A DNA stretch of 64,000 nt from Lachancea dasiensis (taxonomy: Eukaryota; Ascomycota; Saccharomycetes; Saccharomycetales; Saccharomycetaceae): the NCBI GenBank assembly GCA_900074725.1, contig LT598455.1:1241802-1305801 (forward strand), in the 5' to 3' direction. The notes under the pieces were generated by a model, which saw only the letters and a list, made by a program, of their open reading frames with translations, was not told the DNA's origin and did not search any database. Every line of letters begins with the position of its first letter. The first letter of the stretch is position 1. Positions 29,648 through 39,521 of this stretch are shown piece after piece. Made by a program: the position numbers and the translations under genes.

Positions 29648-31207
29648 TTACACAACGGTAGTTGGGTAGATGGGCTTTATATATGGTCTTAATGTCGTCG
29701 CCCTTGACCGCTTACGTATTCTTATGTCACCCAGGGGCAAAGTTGCATCATCTTCGGCAACATGCCCGTCCTTATTGTAACCTTCCAAGTCTCTCACTAA
29801 TTCGTCAATATCAACGCCGGGGTAAATTGCATCGTCAAAAATATCATCCTGTTTGTCAACCCCGGTGAAGAGAATTCTGTTCGGTGTTCCAGGCTTGAAT
29901 ATTAAGCTTCTTTTGTGGAAAATCGACTCAGTAGAAAGCTCGACAAGGGCGGCTTTAATGTCATAGGGATGCACGCCACTATCCAACAACGTAGCCACCA
30001 TGCCAGAAACAATTGGTGATGCCATAGAAGTGCCAGAGTATGCGACTGGTTTATAGGGTGGTTTGTTCGACAGGGAATTGACTCTCACACCAGGCGCAAA
30101 AATATCAACACAATTGCCCCAGTTTGAAAACCTGGCAACGGTGTCAGTGCGGTCGTCAAAAGCACCAACCGTAAGTGCAGACAAAGATGAAGCTGGGCTA
30201 CTCCAGCAAGCATTTGCGTTTGAGTTCCCGGCTGCCACCACAACCACCACACCTGCCTCAAGAGCAGCTTCAACCGCTTGATTCAACACTGAGTTCCTAA
30301 ATGAGCCCAAACTCAAATTGGCCACACAACTACGCCCACTCTGCCGGCAGTGGTTGACGGTGAACTCGATGGCACTAATGACTGATGTTAAATTGCCTTG
30401 GCCCCTGCCATTGAGAGCTTTAACCTCAATCAAGGTGACATCCTTAGCAATGCCGTAGGTTCGGGAGCCAAGGAGCCCAGCGACATGTGTTCCGTGTCCG
30501 TTCATGTCACCAGGCCCTTCTCCTACGAGGTCTGCACCGAATTTTGCACGTCCCTCAAATTCTTTGTGTTCTTTGGTAATGCCGGTATCAATAACATAGG
30601 CATTAACACAGGTGCCCAAGAAATCGGGGTCAAAGTAGTAGCTAAAATTGGAGCTCACAGAAGCGACCTCGGTTGGATCATATGGCAAAGCAGACCTTCG
30701 AGAGACCCGGGCCAAGTGTCTGGGCGCATTTTTCTGAATACCAACATCGAGGAAGTCTCCTTCATCATCGTCAGTTTCATCATCATCGTCATCGCCGCTA
30801 TCATCATCTTCATCATTATTATCGTCATCATCGTCGTTGCTGCCATCGCGAGCATTTTGTTCTCGTCCGTCCCTGGCTGGCAGATTGCGCTCCTCACCAT
30901 CATATGCCCGAAGCGCGCTATCAAAAGCATTGAATTCGACGTTAGGAACAATTTCCGCTACCAGCGGGTTAGTTCTGAGTTTCGCAATGGAGTTGATTGG
31001 GAAATCTACCGTGAACCCTTCGAATTTTCCGAACGAGAAAGTTCTGAGAATCTTGCCTTCGGAAAAGGCATTCAAGACGTCATCGTTGATCCGAGCTTCG
31101 ACAAGCCTGCTTAATGTCTTGGGTGCTTTCAGCCGTATCAAAAACTCCTCGGCATTTGCTAAGTTGAGGGCTGCGGCTAACATCGCAGCAAGCTGGGTTA
31201 CTTTCAT
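29648..31207 (-). CDS. RRT12: Subtilisin-family (S8) serine protease, RRT12-like
   Basis: The 519-residue protein has a signal peptide ([19 protein letters not shown]), an inhibitor I9-type prodomain (about 20-100) and a proteinase K-like catalytic domain (about 180-450). The triad is complete: Asp in YVIDTGI (about 207), His in [10 protein letters not shown] (about 240) and Ser in SGTSMASP (about 394), with the oxyanion Asn in AAGNSN. A strongly acidic Asp-rich run lies between prodomain and catalytic domain (about 122-150). Gene order (before IMG1, BUD23) matches YCR045C/RRT12, a spore-wall-related secreted or vacuolar subtilase in S. cerevisiae. PRB1 and YSP3 are paralogous alternatives, but position favours RRT12. 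Confidence 0.85.
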   Translation of the reverse strand: MKVTQLAAMLAAALNLANAEEFLIRLKAPKTLSRLVEARINDDVLNAFSEGKILRTFSFGKFEGFTVDFPINSIAKLRTNPLVAEIVPNVEFNAFDSALRAYDGEERNLPARDGREQNARDGSNDDDDDNNDEDDDSGDDDDDETDDDEGDFLDVGIQKNAPRHLARVSRRSALPYDPTEVASVSSNFSYYFDPDFLGTCVNAYVIDTGITKEHKEFEGRAKFGADLVGEGPGDMNGHGTHVAGLLGSRTYGIAKDVTLIEVKALNGRGQGNLTSVISAIEFTVNHCRQSGRSCVANLSLGSFRNSVLNQAVEAALEAGVVVVVAAGNSNANACWSSPASSLSALTVGAFDDRTDTVARFSNWGNCVDIFAPGVRVNSLSNKPPYKPVAYSGTSMASPIVSGMVATLLDSGVHPYDIKAALVELSTESIFHKRSLIFKPGTPNRILFTGVDKQDDIFDDAIYPGVDIDELVRDLEGYNKDGHVAEDDATLPLGDIRIRKRSRATTLRPYIKPIYPTTVV

Positions 31208-32213
31208 GGTGCCCGCTTGCAGTTGTAGACTAGGGCTCAGTAGAAGTAGTGAAAGAAGAATGGCCGCATTCGGCCGTTTTTATACTTGATGCACAAAAGT
31301 TCTGTTGCTAAATTGCATCTGCAATGGCAATGGCACTGACGCTGACGCTGTGCGTCGTCTTGGAGTTTGACCTTTAAGCCATTCCTTTCCTCGAAATTCA
31401 GATCACGACGTGCGACTAGAGGGTGTATGGAGCGCAGTATATCGTGCGGTTGGTCATCAATCGAACAGCGCCAAAAAGTTCACCAAACCGACCCCATCCA
31501 AGTGCCATTCAGGCATATTCCCACCGCCTGTCTTTTTCTGTCATCAAAATATCACTTCTTACCGCATTGACACATTCCTTCCACATCGCCTGTTCTCTCA
31601 TCTAAACAAACATCGATCACGACGAGCGTTCTCGTACCTCAAAGGTACCACTACTCTCTCTCAAGGTCTCGTAAACACAACACTTTTAGCTTCTGATCTG
31701 CACGTAATCTCGCGAACGTTAACTTTCATGGCTCCACCTGCCGTTGCTCGTATACTCCCGAAAAATTTCACTACAGGGTCGTCTCGGACTCCTGACAGTT
31801 TAGCCCATCTGATAGTTTTGATAAACCAGCCAGCTACACCTAAGATGATATGCCGAGATCACTAGCAAGTTTGCTGGTCCGACTAGAAGCCCAGTAAGAG
31901 ATAGGAAGTTTTTGATCACCTGAAAATTCCTTCAGTGCGCTGAGGAAACGACGCACTTTTCAGCTGATTCATGGGATACTTTGAACGGGTATAATCCCGC
32001 TTGCTCAGTTGACGGCATCAAAAGGGTCAAACAGGAAGCTGCTTTGGAGATTTTTTGGCAGCAGCACTGGGCTTAAGTCCGTACCAGAAATAAGGACATA
32101 TATCGTTTCTTGGGATATAAGTATAAGGAAGCCACTTGACTGACTGAAAAATAAGAAGGTAACAACTACAAAGCTGTCTTGCTAAGTAAAGAAGGTTCAT
32201 ATAAGCGAACGCA
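31208..32213. other. RRT12-like/RCF2 divergent intergenic interval
   Basis: About 1 kb lies between divergent starts. The longest open frame (31,410-31,865) begins without ATG and has no recognisable similarity or domain, so I do not call it a gene. The interval probably holds two promoters. Near 31,317-31,350 there are short imperfect repeats of GCAATG- and GACGCT-type units. Confidence 0.5.
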
Positions 32214-32876
32214 ATGAAGATTCTCACAGAAGAAGAAATTGAAGCACACAGATACCATACTATTTCTGGCGGATTGAAGGGTGCGTTGGCCGGATTGGTT
32301 GTGTCCGGATTGATTTTTAAGATGGCACCGGCACGGTTCCCCAGATTCCAGCCATCGAAGCTGCCCTGGTCTCTGAGAACCGCTATTTTCATTACACCTC
32401 CAACGCTGCTAACGTCGATCTCTGCAGAGGAAGCGTCGTCTGGATTCGAGAGAATGATGTACGGGACCGGCGAGTCGTCGCGGGCTGCGCTGGAGGAACA
32501 CAGACGCTGGAAGCAGCTGCCATTGTTTGAGAAGTTCATCGAGGGGGCGTCCTACCACAAATACAAGATCATCGTTGCTGCATGGGCAGCGTCGCTGTAC
32601 GGATCGTGGAGAATTGTCGATCGCGATCCTATCATGACGAAAACGCAAAAGGCTGTCCAGGCCAGAATGTACGCACAATCCGTCACCGTGGCCCTGCTGC
32701 TAGGCTCCATCGGGTTATCGATGTACGAAGAGAAACTGCGTCCCGACGCCCGTAAACTGGAGGCGTCTCGCCGTTGGGAGAGGGCTCTGGAGCGGGCGGA
32801 AGAAGAGGAGGCCACCGTCGCACATGCTGGCACTCGTACCAACGAAGACCGTATCAAGGCTAAGATATACAAATAG
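32214..32876 (+). CDS. RCF2: Respiratory supercomplex factor 2 (HIG1 domain)
   Basis: The 220-residue protein (224 in S. cerevisiae) has an N-terminal helical pair (about 15-75) with GGLKGALAGLVVSGL, and a C-terminal HIG1 domain (about 105-180) with AASLYGSWRIV and ARMYAQSVTVALLLGSIGLS. A charged matrix-facing tail closes it. Rcf2 associates with the III-IV supercomplex in the mitochondrial inner membrane and tunes cytochrome oxidase. It is YNR018W; in S. cerevisiae it follows TIM23 directly. Confidence 0.95.
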   Translation: MKILTEEEIEAHRYHTISGGLKGALAGLVVSGLIFKMAPARFPRFQPSKLPWSLRTAIFITPPTLLTSISAEEASSGFERMMYGTGESSRAALEEHRRWKQLPLFEKFIEGASYHKYKIIVAAWAASLYGSWRIVDRDPIMTKTQKAVQARMYAQSVTVALLLGSIGLSMYEEKLRPDARKLEASRRWERALERAEEEEATVAHAGTRTNEDRIKAKIYK

Positions 32877-32962
32877 CGCTGCAGCAGCACGGCGGTCCAC
32901 TGTTTTTAACGAGTTTTCACGAATAAAAAAAAGGGCAGAAGTGGAAAGGATGCGGAAAGAGC

Positions 32963-33010
32963 GTGTGCTCGTCCCAGCGTGCGCTCGTCCCAGCGTGCGC
33001 TCGTCCCAGC
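32963..33010. repeat. 16-bp GC-rich minisatellite, three copies
   Basis: The unit GTGCGCTCGTCCCAGC is repeated three times head to tail (first copy with one substitution), followed by a partial fourth copy. It lies between the convergent 3' ends of RCF2 and IMG1 and is much more GC-rich than its surroundings. Confidence 0.9.
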
Positions 33011-33113
33011 GTTCGCAACCTCCCACCTGCCGTTGTAAAACATACCTAGCAACTGAAATAAAAGATATTTACAAGAACTTTATTCTGGTACTTCTATGTA
33101 CTGCCTTCTATCC

Positions 33114-33638
33114 TCACCGGCGCTTCCTCATACCAGCCTCCAAGTCTTTAACATCCAACTTGGTGCCTCTGATGTAATAATGCTTGTTTCTCTGTCTCCT
33201 GCCGTCCGCTCTTCTGATCAGATCGATTCTCTCAATGACCGGCGAAAAAATTGGGACCCTCACTTCCACAAAGGTCTTAGCGTACTGGTTTCTCAGCAGG
33301 ATCGAAGCATCTTGCGTAATCTCTTTCCGGTCTACGGAAAGCACGTACCCCATCAGATTATCGTATTTGCATTTTTGAGAGTTGTAAGCCACACGGACTA
33401 CGTCTCCAGCACGTAGACGCTCCTTGTTATGTTTTGAAATTAACTCGCGCCTCCATTTTTGTGGATCCAGGCTTTCATCTAGGTCTTTCTCCGTCACTCT
33501 TTTCAACAGCTTGGGTTTGCCAGCATTTTCGATGGCTGGATACACCGGTATAATTTTCCTGCTAGTGGAACCGAGTTGGTAACTTCTCGTAAAACACTTG
33601 ACAGCTCCACTCAATGTAAGATTCAATCCACAGTTCAT
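33114..33638 (-). CDS. IMG1: Mitochondrial large-subunit ribosomal protein bL19m
   Basis: From the ATG at 33,638 the protein has 174 residues (169 in S. cerevisiae). An Arg/Ser-bearing presequence-like start ([20 protein letters not shown]) is followed by the conserved RKIIPVYPA. The bL19 core follows: [44 protein letters not shown] and [19 protein letters not shown]. The frame stays open upstream to ATGs at 33,716, 33,743, 33,746 and 33,794, so a longer N-terminus cannot be excluded; the internal start fits the family length. YCR046C lies between RRT12 and BUD23 in S. cerevisiae, as here. Confidence 0.92.
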   Translation of the reverse strand: MNCGLNLTLSGAVKCFTRSYQLGSTSRKIIPVYPAIENAGKPKLLKRVTEKDLDESLDPQKWRRELISKHNKERLRAGDVVRVAYNSQKCKYDNLMGYVLSVDRKEITQDASILLRNQYAKTFVEVRVPIFSPVIERIDLIRRADGRRQRNKHYYIRGTKLDVKDLEAGMRKRR

Positions 33639-34138
33639 CAGAGGCGTTGTCCGAAAGCTACTGTAGATAGTTGTTCGCAAGTCGTTGAGTGTCGCACAAC
33701 TACGATCAATGATCATTTGGTCAAATGCAGGAAAATTATTCATCATTATACACGTTTTAAATATGACAGACGACACTTTAGTTTCCAGTCCCATAGGACT
33801 GTAATGCCACTGGGCTACGCGCTCTAGCACCAAGTTCCCAGTATCTCAACGAAAGTGCCCTTACTCATGACCACAATTCAGCACCCTCTCCGAGGTCGAT
33901 CTGTCAATCAATTTTGGACTGTACATCAAACACGTGATAAAGTCTAACCTGTAATGGGACGGTTCAACCTATCTAGATACGCTTTGCTTTACAAAGCGCG
34001 TCCTTCCTTTCGAATGACCTTCCGGCTCCCTTTGAATGATTTTACCAGTTATCTGCTCTATTATACAAGGTTAAATCGCGCAGGCTCTCAATGACACCTG
34101 GCTATGGTACACATGGGATCGATCTCCATGGGCTACAA
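33639..34138. other. IMG1 upstream region
   Basis: These 500 bp lie between the IMG1 start used here and the BUD23 3' end, both genes on the minus strand. The first 156 bp are in frame with IMG1 and could be coding if a distal ATG is used. No other gene is seen. Confidence 0.5.
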
Positions 34139-34945
34139 TCAAAAACGGTTTTTACGCTTGCGACCTGTGAATTTGGAGTCCTTCGCAACAACCCTACCCC
34201 TCTTGCGCATCAAGTCTTTTTTGCGTTGAATGTAGTTCTTGTTAGACTCGGTGGCTTTTTTCTTCTCACGACGCACCTTGATCATTTCCTCCGCGTTCAT
34301 GGTAACACCCTGTAGATTGACTTGTTTATCCTCTGTGGAAGTCCCTGAACTCAATACCAAGTAGTATTTCTTGTTTTTCTTGGATTCCGGATCATCCACA
34401 ACCAGGCCCCCGCTAAAACCGGCCACTTTCGCAGCGCCTAGAATTTGCTGAATTTGATCGTCGTTTTTGGGATAAAATTGTGCCACGAACTTACCACCTT
34501 TCTTCAAACATGCAAATAAGGTGTTGAAAAACCGCATTAACCGTTTTTTGGGGTCGTTATAAGAAGTGTCTGCGTTGCAAAGCCATTGTATCGCACTTAT
34601 ACTCATAGCAGCATCGAACGTACCGGCTCTAAATGGCAGACCCTGGCCCATATCATGCAACATTAGATCGCCCTCCAGTTCTCGGGTCAGCCCTGTGGCC
34701 AACATTGATGGGGAAATATCCACACCGCACCAAATGTGGCCTTCCTCGGTCAAGATCTCCCCGCTGAGACCTGAACCACATCCTATATCCAACACAAACG
34801 ACGTATCTGCTAAGTTGAGAAGTTCCAGTGCCCGCAACGACATTTTCGCTTGTATGTGCTGAACTCTGGTGGAAGAGGTATATTTATGCGATTCTGTATC
34901 ATTGTAAAACACCTCTGGGGGTGCCAAGTCTTCTGGCCGAGACAT
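34139..34945 (-). CDS. BUD23: 18S rRNA m7G methyltransferase
   Basis: The 268-residue protein (275 in S. cerevisiae) has a class I SAM fold. Motif I is VLDIGCGSGLSGE (about 52-64), with WCGVDIS, DMGQGLPFRAGTFDAAMSISA and the WLCNADTSYNDPKKR segment of the family. The end is very basic (KKDLMRKRGRVVAKDSKFTG followed by RKRKN), the usual nucleolar localisation and RNA-binding tail. Bud23 with Trm112 methylates G1575 of 18S rRNA and supports 40S export. It is YCR047C. Its promoter carries RRPE and PAC. Confidence 0.97.
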   Translation of the reverse strand: MSRPEDLAPPEVFYNDTESHKYTSSTRVQHIQAKMSLRALELLNLADTSFVLDIGCGSGLSGEILTEEGHIWCGVDISPSMLATGLTRELEGDLMLHDMGQGLPFRAGTFDAAMSISAIQWLCNADTSYNDPKKRLMRFFNTLFACLKKGGKFVAQFYPKNDDQIQQILGAAKVAGFSGGLVVDDPESKKNKKYYLVLSSGTSTEDKQVNLQGVTMNAEEMIKVRREKKKATESNKNYIQRKKDLMRKRGRVVAKDSKFTGRKRKNRF

Positions 34946-35794
34946 ATTAGGTGTTCAACGGTCAAGATATTAAGAGCTGAGGCCGCGTTTTGTCAACCTT
35001 TATGTTTTTCGTTGCGAAGACAAGCGATGAGGTATGCTGAAATTTTTTAATTACTAGGTGGAACGAGATGAGATAGAGAACAAATAAAAAAGTCCGTAAA
35101 AATAGTCGAGATTCGGCAGCAATGGCCGCTTTTCAATTGGAGACTCCGCTTCGATACTAATTATGATGGATAACAATTGAAGGGTTAGTTTTTGCTTAAT
35201 TTTCGCGCGGACCCTGACCTGCTGCGAGCCAAATCGAATTTATGAGTTCTGAAAACAGCCGGCTACCTGTGTAGTCGATACTATAATCAGTGCTAGAGTA
35301 TTGGAGTTATACTGCATCAACCTCGTCCTCAGTTCTTAAGAGCTGTATTGCGGCGGTCTTTGGATAGGGTGCTGGTGACTTATGTCTAAGCACCGTCCGA
35401 AAAAAACGTGGAATGGACAGTGCCGAAACCCTCTCAAAGATTTGGTAGCTAGTTATTGTGCGGACTTCTTATCGACATTTTGCCCCTACGTCGTGAATAT
35501 TCATCTGTCGCATTACAAAGAACCTAGACTAGATGATTAGCACCTTGAAAGCGTTCCACCCAAAAGCGTTTCACCCAAAAGCTTCAAGGATCGTATTTAA
35601 GGTTTTTTCGAAAGTTGTTCTCCGATGCGACTGATCCGTTCACGTTCAAGAGTCTTCCTTTTGCTGGTTCACATGTTTTCATGTGAGCACTTCACGTATC
35701 ATATTTAATACCTGTAATTAGGGTCTAACGCTTTCAAGTAGCAAACTCCATTTCGCCAAGAGGAGTGTGATCAAGAGATTAGTAAAGAAACCAA
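34946..35794. promoter_or_regulatory. BUD23-ARE divergent region with RRPE and PAC
   Basis: The interval of about 850 bp contains GCGATGAG (35,024-35,031, PAC core) and TGAAATTTTTT (35,038-35,048, RRPE), about 80-100 bp upstream of BUD23. A 15-bp duplication (GCGTTYCACCCAAAA twice) lies at 35,551-35,580, about 215 bp upstream of the acyltransferase gene. No coding frame is supported. The syntenic S. cerevisiae BUD23-ARE1 interval is a known meiotic recombination hotspot. Confidence 0.75.
35551..35580. repeat. 15-bp tandem duplication upstream of the sterol acyltransferase
   Basis: Two copies of GCGTTYCACCCAAAA lie head to tail and differ at one position. A duplicated factor-binding site is possible, but no factor is assigned. 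Confidence 0.6.
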
Positions 35795-37480
35795 ATGAAT
35801 ACCGATGAGAGCCATCTCGAAAAGAAGCTGCCCAAAAAAGAAGTGCGAAGAATCGAAGAGATTACTCGCAATACAAAGTCCCGAAAACCCCTTCCGGGAG
35901 TAGAGACCGGCTTCGACGAATATGGGCCCGAGGACAGCAACAAAGGACTGTCAGACTTCACGTTATATGCAAGCAGTCTCAGCAATAAAGAAAAACATCG
36001 CTACCACAAACGAACCGGTCGGATGCGATCATTTTTCGAAGATGTAAGGTTTGGCCATCGGAGCACGATAATGGACGACTTGGTGAGTTCATCGCTAACA
36101 GCGACCTCTTTTAAAGCAGCTGGTTATGCTAGGGCTACAGATCAAGAGGATGCAAGTGGAAACTCCGATGGATCTCAAGATAGGACACTTGTCTTTTTTA
36201 ATTTCTCTGGGTTCTACGTATTGCTATGGATGGTAATAGCTTTCATTGTTTTGAGACTGAGTGTTGACTATTACATTACTCATAATGGAGATCTCTCGCA
36301 GTCAGAAATCTTGAAGTTCATGACCACAGATCTGGTATCCGTTGCCTTAATTGATTTGGCCATGTATTTGTGCATTTATTTCGTGCTGCTTGTACACCTG
36401 GGATGTAAAAACAGGTGGATAGCATGGAAGAGAACCGGTCGCTATGCGACCTACGCTTATGAGGTTGGGTTCTTGTCATTTTTCTTGTACGTCGCCGAAA
36501 CAGTGATGCAATTCCATTGGGTTGCGAAGATCTTCATCTTTTTACACTCTTTGGTATTGCTCATGAAGATGCACTCATTTGCACTTTACAACGGTTACTT
36601 ATGGGGCATTTTAGAGGAGCTGGAGTTTTCCAAGAAGACACTTGCGAGGTCTAAGGACATAGCCATGGACGGTAGCTTCAAGGAAGCTTTAAAGAAAAGT
36701 TGTGAGTTTTGTGAGTTTGAACTTGACCTACAGTCCACAGACGTACACTTTCCGGCAAACATGACTTTGAAGAATTTTTTTGAGTATAGTGTATTCCCAA
36801 CCGTTGTTTATCAGATTGAATACCCAAGAACCGAGCGTATCAGATGGTCCTACGTTTTTGAAAAATTGTGTGCGATCTTCGGCGTAATATTTGTTATGAT
36901 GATCATCGCACAGTTCTTTATGTACCCGATTGCTATCCGTGCTATGGCAGTACGAGATGCCGGAATGCCTATTTTTTGGGATCGAATTTTCGAATGGCTG
37001 TACCTTTTGCTAAAGTTGGTTCCAAGTTTCATCATCATGTATTTATTAGTTTGGTACTTGATCTGGGATGCAATTTTGAATTGTATTGCTGAACTAACAT
37101 GTTTTGGTGACCGGTATTTCTACGGCGACTGGTGGAACTGCGTATCATGGGATGAATTTAGCCGTCAGTGGAACGTCCCCGTCCATAAATTCTTACTGAG
37201 GCACGTATACCACAGCTCTATTAGTTTCCTGCAGTTGAACAAATTGCAGGCAACCTTGATGACCTTCTTGCTGAGCTCCGTTGTGCATGAGTTGGCCATG
37301 TATGTGCTATTTCGGAAGTTGAGATTCTACCTCTTCATTCTACAAATGGCACAGCTTCCTTTAATACAATTAGGTAACTCCAGGTTTTTGAAATCTAAAA
37401 AGGTTTTGGGAAATGCCATTTTTTGGCTTGGAATTTGTACAGGTCCCAGTCTCATGTGCACCTTGTATCTGACTTTTTGA
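35795..37480 (+). CDS. ARE2: Acyl-CoA:sterol acyltransferase (single ARE1/ARE2 orthologue)
   Basis: The 561-residue membrane-bound O-acyltransferase is shorter than Are1 (610) and Are2 (642), mainly at the N-terminal cytosolic part. About eight or nine hydrophobic segments start near residue 137 (TLVFFNFSGFYVLLWMVIAF). The SOAT signature FYGDWWN (about 442-448) and the catalytic His in VVHELAMYV (about 500) are present. It makes sterol esters in the ER for lipid droplets. The position is that of ARE1 (YCR048W) and also fits ARE2 (YNR019W). One gene represents both ohnologues, and the symbol is chosen only for convenience. Confidence 0.93.
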   Translation: MNTDESHLEKKLPKKEVRRIEEITRNTKSRKPLPGVETGFDEYGPEDSNKGLSDFTLYASSLSNKEKHRYHKRTGRMRSFFEDVRFGHRSTIMDDLVSSSLTATSFKAAGYARATDQEDASGNSDGSQDRTLVFFNFSGFYVLLWMVIAFIVLRLSVDYYITHNGDLSQSEILKFMTTDLVSVALIDLAMYLCIYFVLLVHLGCKNRWIAWKRTGRYATYAYEVGFLSFFLYVAETVMQFHWVAKIFIFLHSLVLLMKMHSFALYNGYLWGILEELEFSKKTLARSKDIAMDGSFKEALKKSCEFCEFELDLQSTDVHFPANMTLKNFFEYSVFPTVVYQIEYPRTERIRWSYVFEKLCAIFGVIFVMMIIAQFFMYPIAIRAMAVRDAGMPIFWDRIFEWLYLLLKLVPSFIIMYLLVWYLIWDAILNCIAELTCFGDRYFYGDWWNCVSWDEFSRQWNVPVHKFLLRHVYHSSISFLQLNKLQATLMTFLLSSVVHELAMYVLFRKLRFYLFILQMAQLPLIQLGNSRFLKSKKVLGNAIFWLGICTGPSLMCTLYLTF

Positions 37481-37581
37481 ACTCGCAAAACTAGTAACCC
37501 TCTGGTGACACATAAATTTACACATGTATGTTACAAACCATATGGTTTCTAAAAAGTTTTTATCATTCTACTTTTTCTATG

Positions 37582-38334
37582 TCAGCGGTAGATCTCTTCA
37601 AAGGGCCGCGTATCACTAAAACAGCTATCCCAAACCTCGCTGACAATTTTTTCGGCATGTTTTTGATCTTTGCAACTCGGATTGCCCATAACACTGAGCG
37701 TAGCTCTCCGACGAACACATTCTTGATGGCCATTGCTCACTTTGAAGCCTAGACCACGCCGAGCAAATTCTTGCATGAAGCGGCACTCGCCGCTTAGACT
37801 TGAAGCTCGAATTTCAGAGCAAGCGTGGTGCCTTAGGTTTAGCCAATCTACACTCCACCGCGTGTTATCGTAGTAGTGGACCATTTCATGCGCTAGAGTA
37901 TCTTCCAAATGCCATTTATCACGAATTCTATTTTGGCAGAGTAATATCCCCAGTTCTGGGTGAAACCCACCACTTCTCCACTCTGGACAAACGTCACAGA
38001 TAATTTTGGACTCGTCGAATTTATATTCAGACCCGTTACTCTCTTTTGTTGAATCACTGCTAGTGTTCAATCTGGCGATCTGTTGAGCCATAAAAATGAC
38101 CGTTGGAGAATATTTCAAAAGCCAATCTCGGTACTGGTAGCATTCGTTACACTGCTTACGCTGTAAAACGTATTTGTAGTCATTTTCATATTGATCCTTC
38201 TCTGTGCCAGTTAGTCCGATGCCCGTATTGTACTGAAAAGTTCTTCTCCACCACTGGAATCCACGAATTGACGATTCATCAGCTGGAGGTTGAGGTTTGT
38301 CCAGGGTCTCGGCTGCGGGGATCTCCTCGTTCAT
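37582..38334 (-). CDS. ATP23: Mitochondrial inner-membrane metalloprotease and Atp6 chaperone
   Basis: The 250-residue protein (227 in S. cerevisiae) has the M76 signature HEMVHYYDNTRW (HExxH) and the Cys-rich pattern of twin CxC-type intermembrane-space proteins (QRKQCNECYQYRDWL, ICDVCPEW, CQNRI, EIRASSLSGECRF). Atp23 processes the Atp6 presequence and helps assemble the F0 sector. It is YNR020C. Divergent from the YCR051W-like gene across 179 bp, again mixing the two sister segments. Confidence 0.95.
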   Translation of the reverse strand: MNEEIPAAETLDKPQPPADESSIRGFQWWRRTFQYNTGIGLTGTEKDQYENDYKYVLQRKQCNECYQYRDWLLKYSPTVIFMAQQIARLNTSSDSTKESNGSEYKFDESKIICDVCPEWRSGGFHPELGILLCQNRIRDKWHLEDTLAHEMVHYYDNTRWSVDWLNLRHHACSEIRASSLSGECRFMQEFARRGLGFKVSNGHQECVRRRATLSVMGNPSCKDQKHAEKIVSEVWDSCFSDTRPFEEIYR

Positions 38335-38513
38335 TTATAGTTTGTAAGACGTGGGAGTCTCTTAGCCACTGCTCTCGAGCCGATCTGTTGATCGGTATAT
38401 GCCAAACAAAACCTTTCAAAAATTTTGAAATTGCTCATCGCCTGCTAACCCACCTTTATTACAAAAGCCAACTTCATCTGTCTTGAAAAGAAGCTGAATC
38501 ATATTCCAACGAA

Positions 38514-39131
38514 ATGAACATCTGGATAGCCGCTAGTGACGGTAATTTGCAGAAAGTTGAATCCTTTTTGTCCGCGGGCTTTGGACCGGAATCTAAGGAT
38601 CCTAATGGATATACACCAATACATGCAGCAGCAGCTTATGGCCACCTTGAACTGCTACGTAAGCTGTGCTCATCTCCTTATAATGGAAGCATCAACATTC
38701 GTGATAACGATGGCGACACGCCGTTGCATCACTGTGAGGATCTGGAGGCAGCGAAATTGATAGTCGAAGAGTTAGGAGGGGATTGGAAGCTGACCAACAG
38801 CGATGGCAAAACTGCGTTGGAGGTGCTGGAAGAAGACCAAGAATTTCCTGAGTTGATTGGGTACTTACGGGAAAAGAGCGGTGTGGAACAAGAAAACTTA
38901 GGCATAGACAGCGAGCAAATGGCGTTATTTAAAGACAACTTGCGTTATACCCTAGAAAACGAACCGGAGACTAATGACCCAGAGAGCGCAGCTCGTCGCA
39001 ATAGAATCGAACAGATTTTGAATGGCGGAAATGCCGAGCAGGAGTTGGAACAGTATATCCGCACTCTAGTGCGGTCACAGTGGACAGATCAGGAAAATGT
39101 AGAGCCTGACTCCAAAAAAAGAAGAGAATAG
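38514..39131 (+). CDS. Ankyrin-repeat protein, YCR051W orthologue
   Basis: The 205-residue protein (222 in S. cerevisiae) has three or four ankyrin repeats (about 1-115): MNIWIAASDGNLQKVESFLS, then GYTPIHAAAAYGHLELLRKL and GDTPLHHCEDLEAAKLIVEE. A predicted helical, acidic C-terminus ends in a short basic stretch (KKRRE). The S. cerevisiae protein is cytosolic/nuclear with no firm function. Gene order supports orthology. Confidence 0.93.
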   Translation: MNIWIAASDGNLQKVESFLSAGFGPESKDPNGYTPIHAAAAYGHLELLRKLCSSPYNGSINIRDNDGDTPLHHCEDLEAAKLIVEELGGDWKLTNSDGKTALEVLEEDQEFPELIGYLREKSGVEQENLGIDSEQMALFKDNLRYTLENEPETNDPESAARRNRIEQILNGGNAEQELEQYIRTLVRSQWTDQENVEPDSKKRRE

Positions 39132-39521
39132 AACTACAAATGTGTACGAGTCAAGGTAAATCAGCACCGCATAGCATACCTACATAGCGACAACAGCAAC
39201 AACAGCAACAACAGCAACAACAGCAACAACAGAAAACAACCTTGGTGGAGATAGCCAAGAACATGAAGTTAAATCCCACCTTGGTATATCGCATGCAAAT
39301 TTCAGATTCGAATAGCGAGCCACGTACGCGGGACAGTGAACTAATTTGAAAAGCCACCGACGGCAAATAGGCGGTCTCTCTACTTCTCCGGCTATCTTCA
39401 TTCCGTTCAACATGACTCATAACGAAGCTCAAATTTACTAAATGGACGGCGCTTGAAGTACTTGACTAGCGGTTGATGTTTATAAAGATTATTATTTAGC
39501 ACAAAACAGAGCTTCTGAAAG
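39132..39521. other. Interval between YCR051W-like and YNR021W-like genes
   Basis: These 390 bp include the CAACAGCAA microsatellite near the upstream gene's 3' end and then the downstream promoter. No gene is supported; the poly-Cys and poly-Val frames come from the repeat. Confidence 0.6.
39191..39232. repeat. 9-bp CAACAGCAA microsatellite
   Basis: About 4.7 perfect copies of CAACAGCAA lie 59 bp downstream of a stop codon. Such CAN tracts usually encode polyglutamine, but here all forward frames are outside a gene. Confidence 0.9.

Noticed and set aside
31410-31865. Open frame of about 150 codons between the RRT12-like gene and RCF2
   Set aside because: It begins at GTG rather than ATG, has no recognisable domain or relative, and overlaps the expected promoters of two divergent genes.
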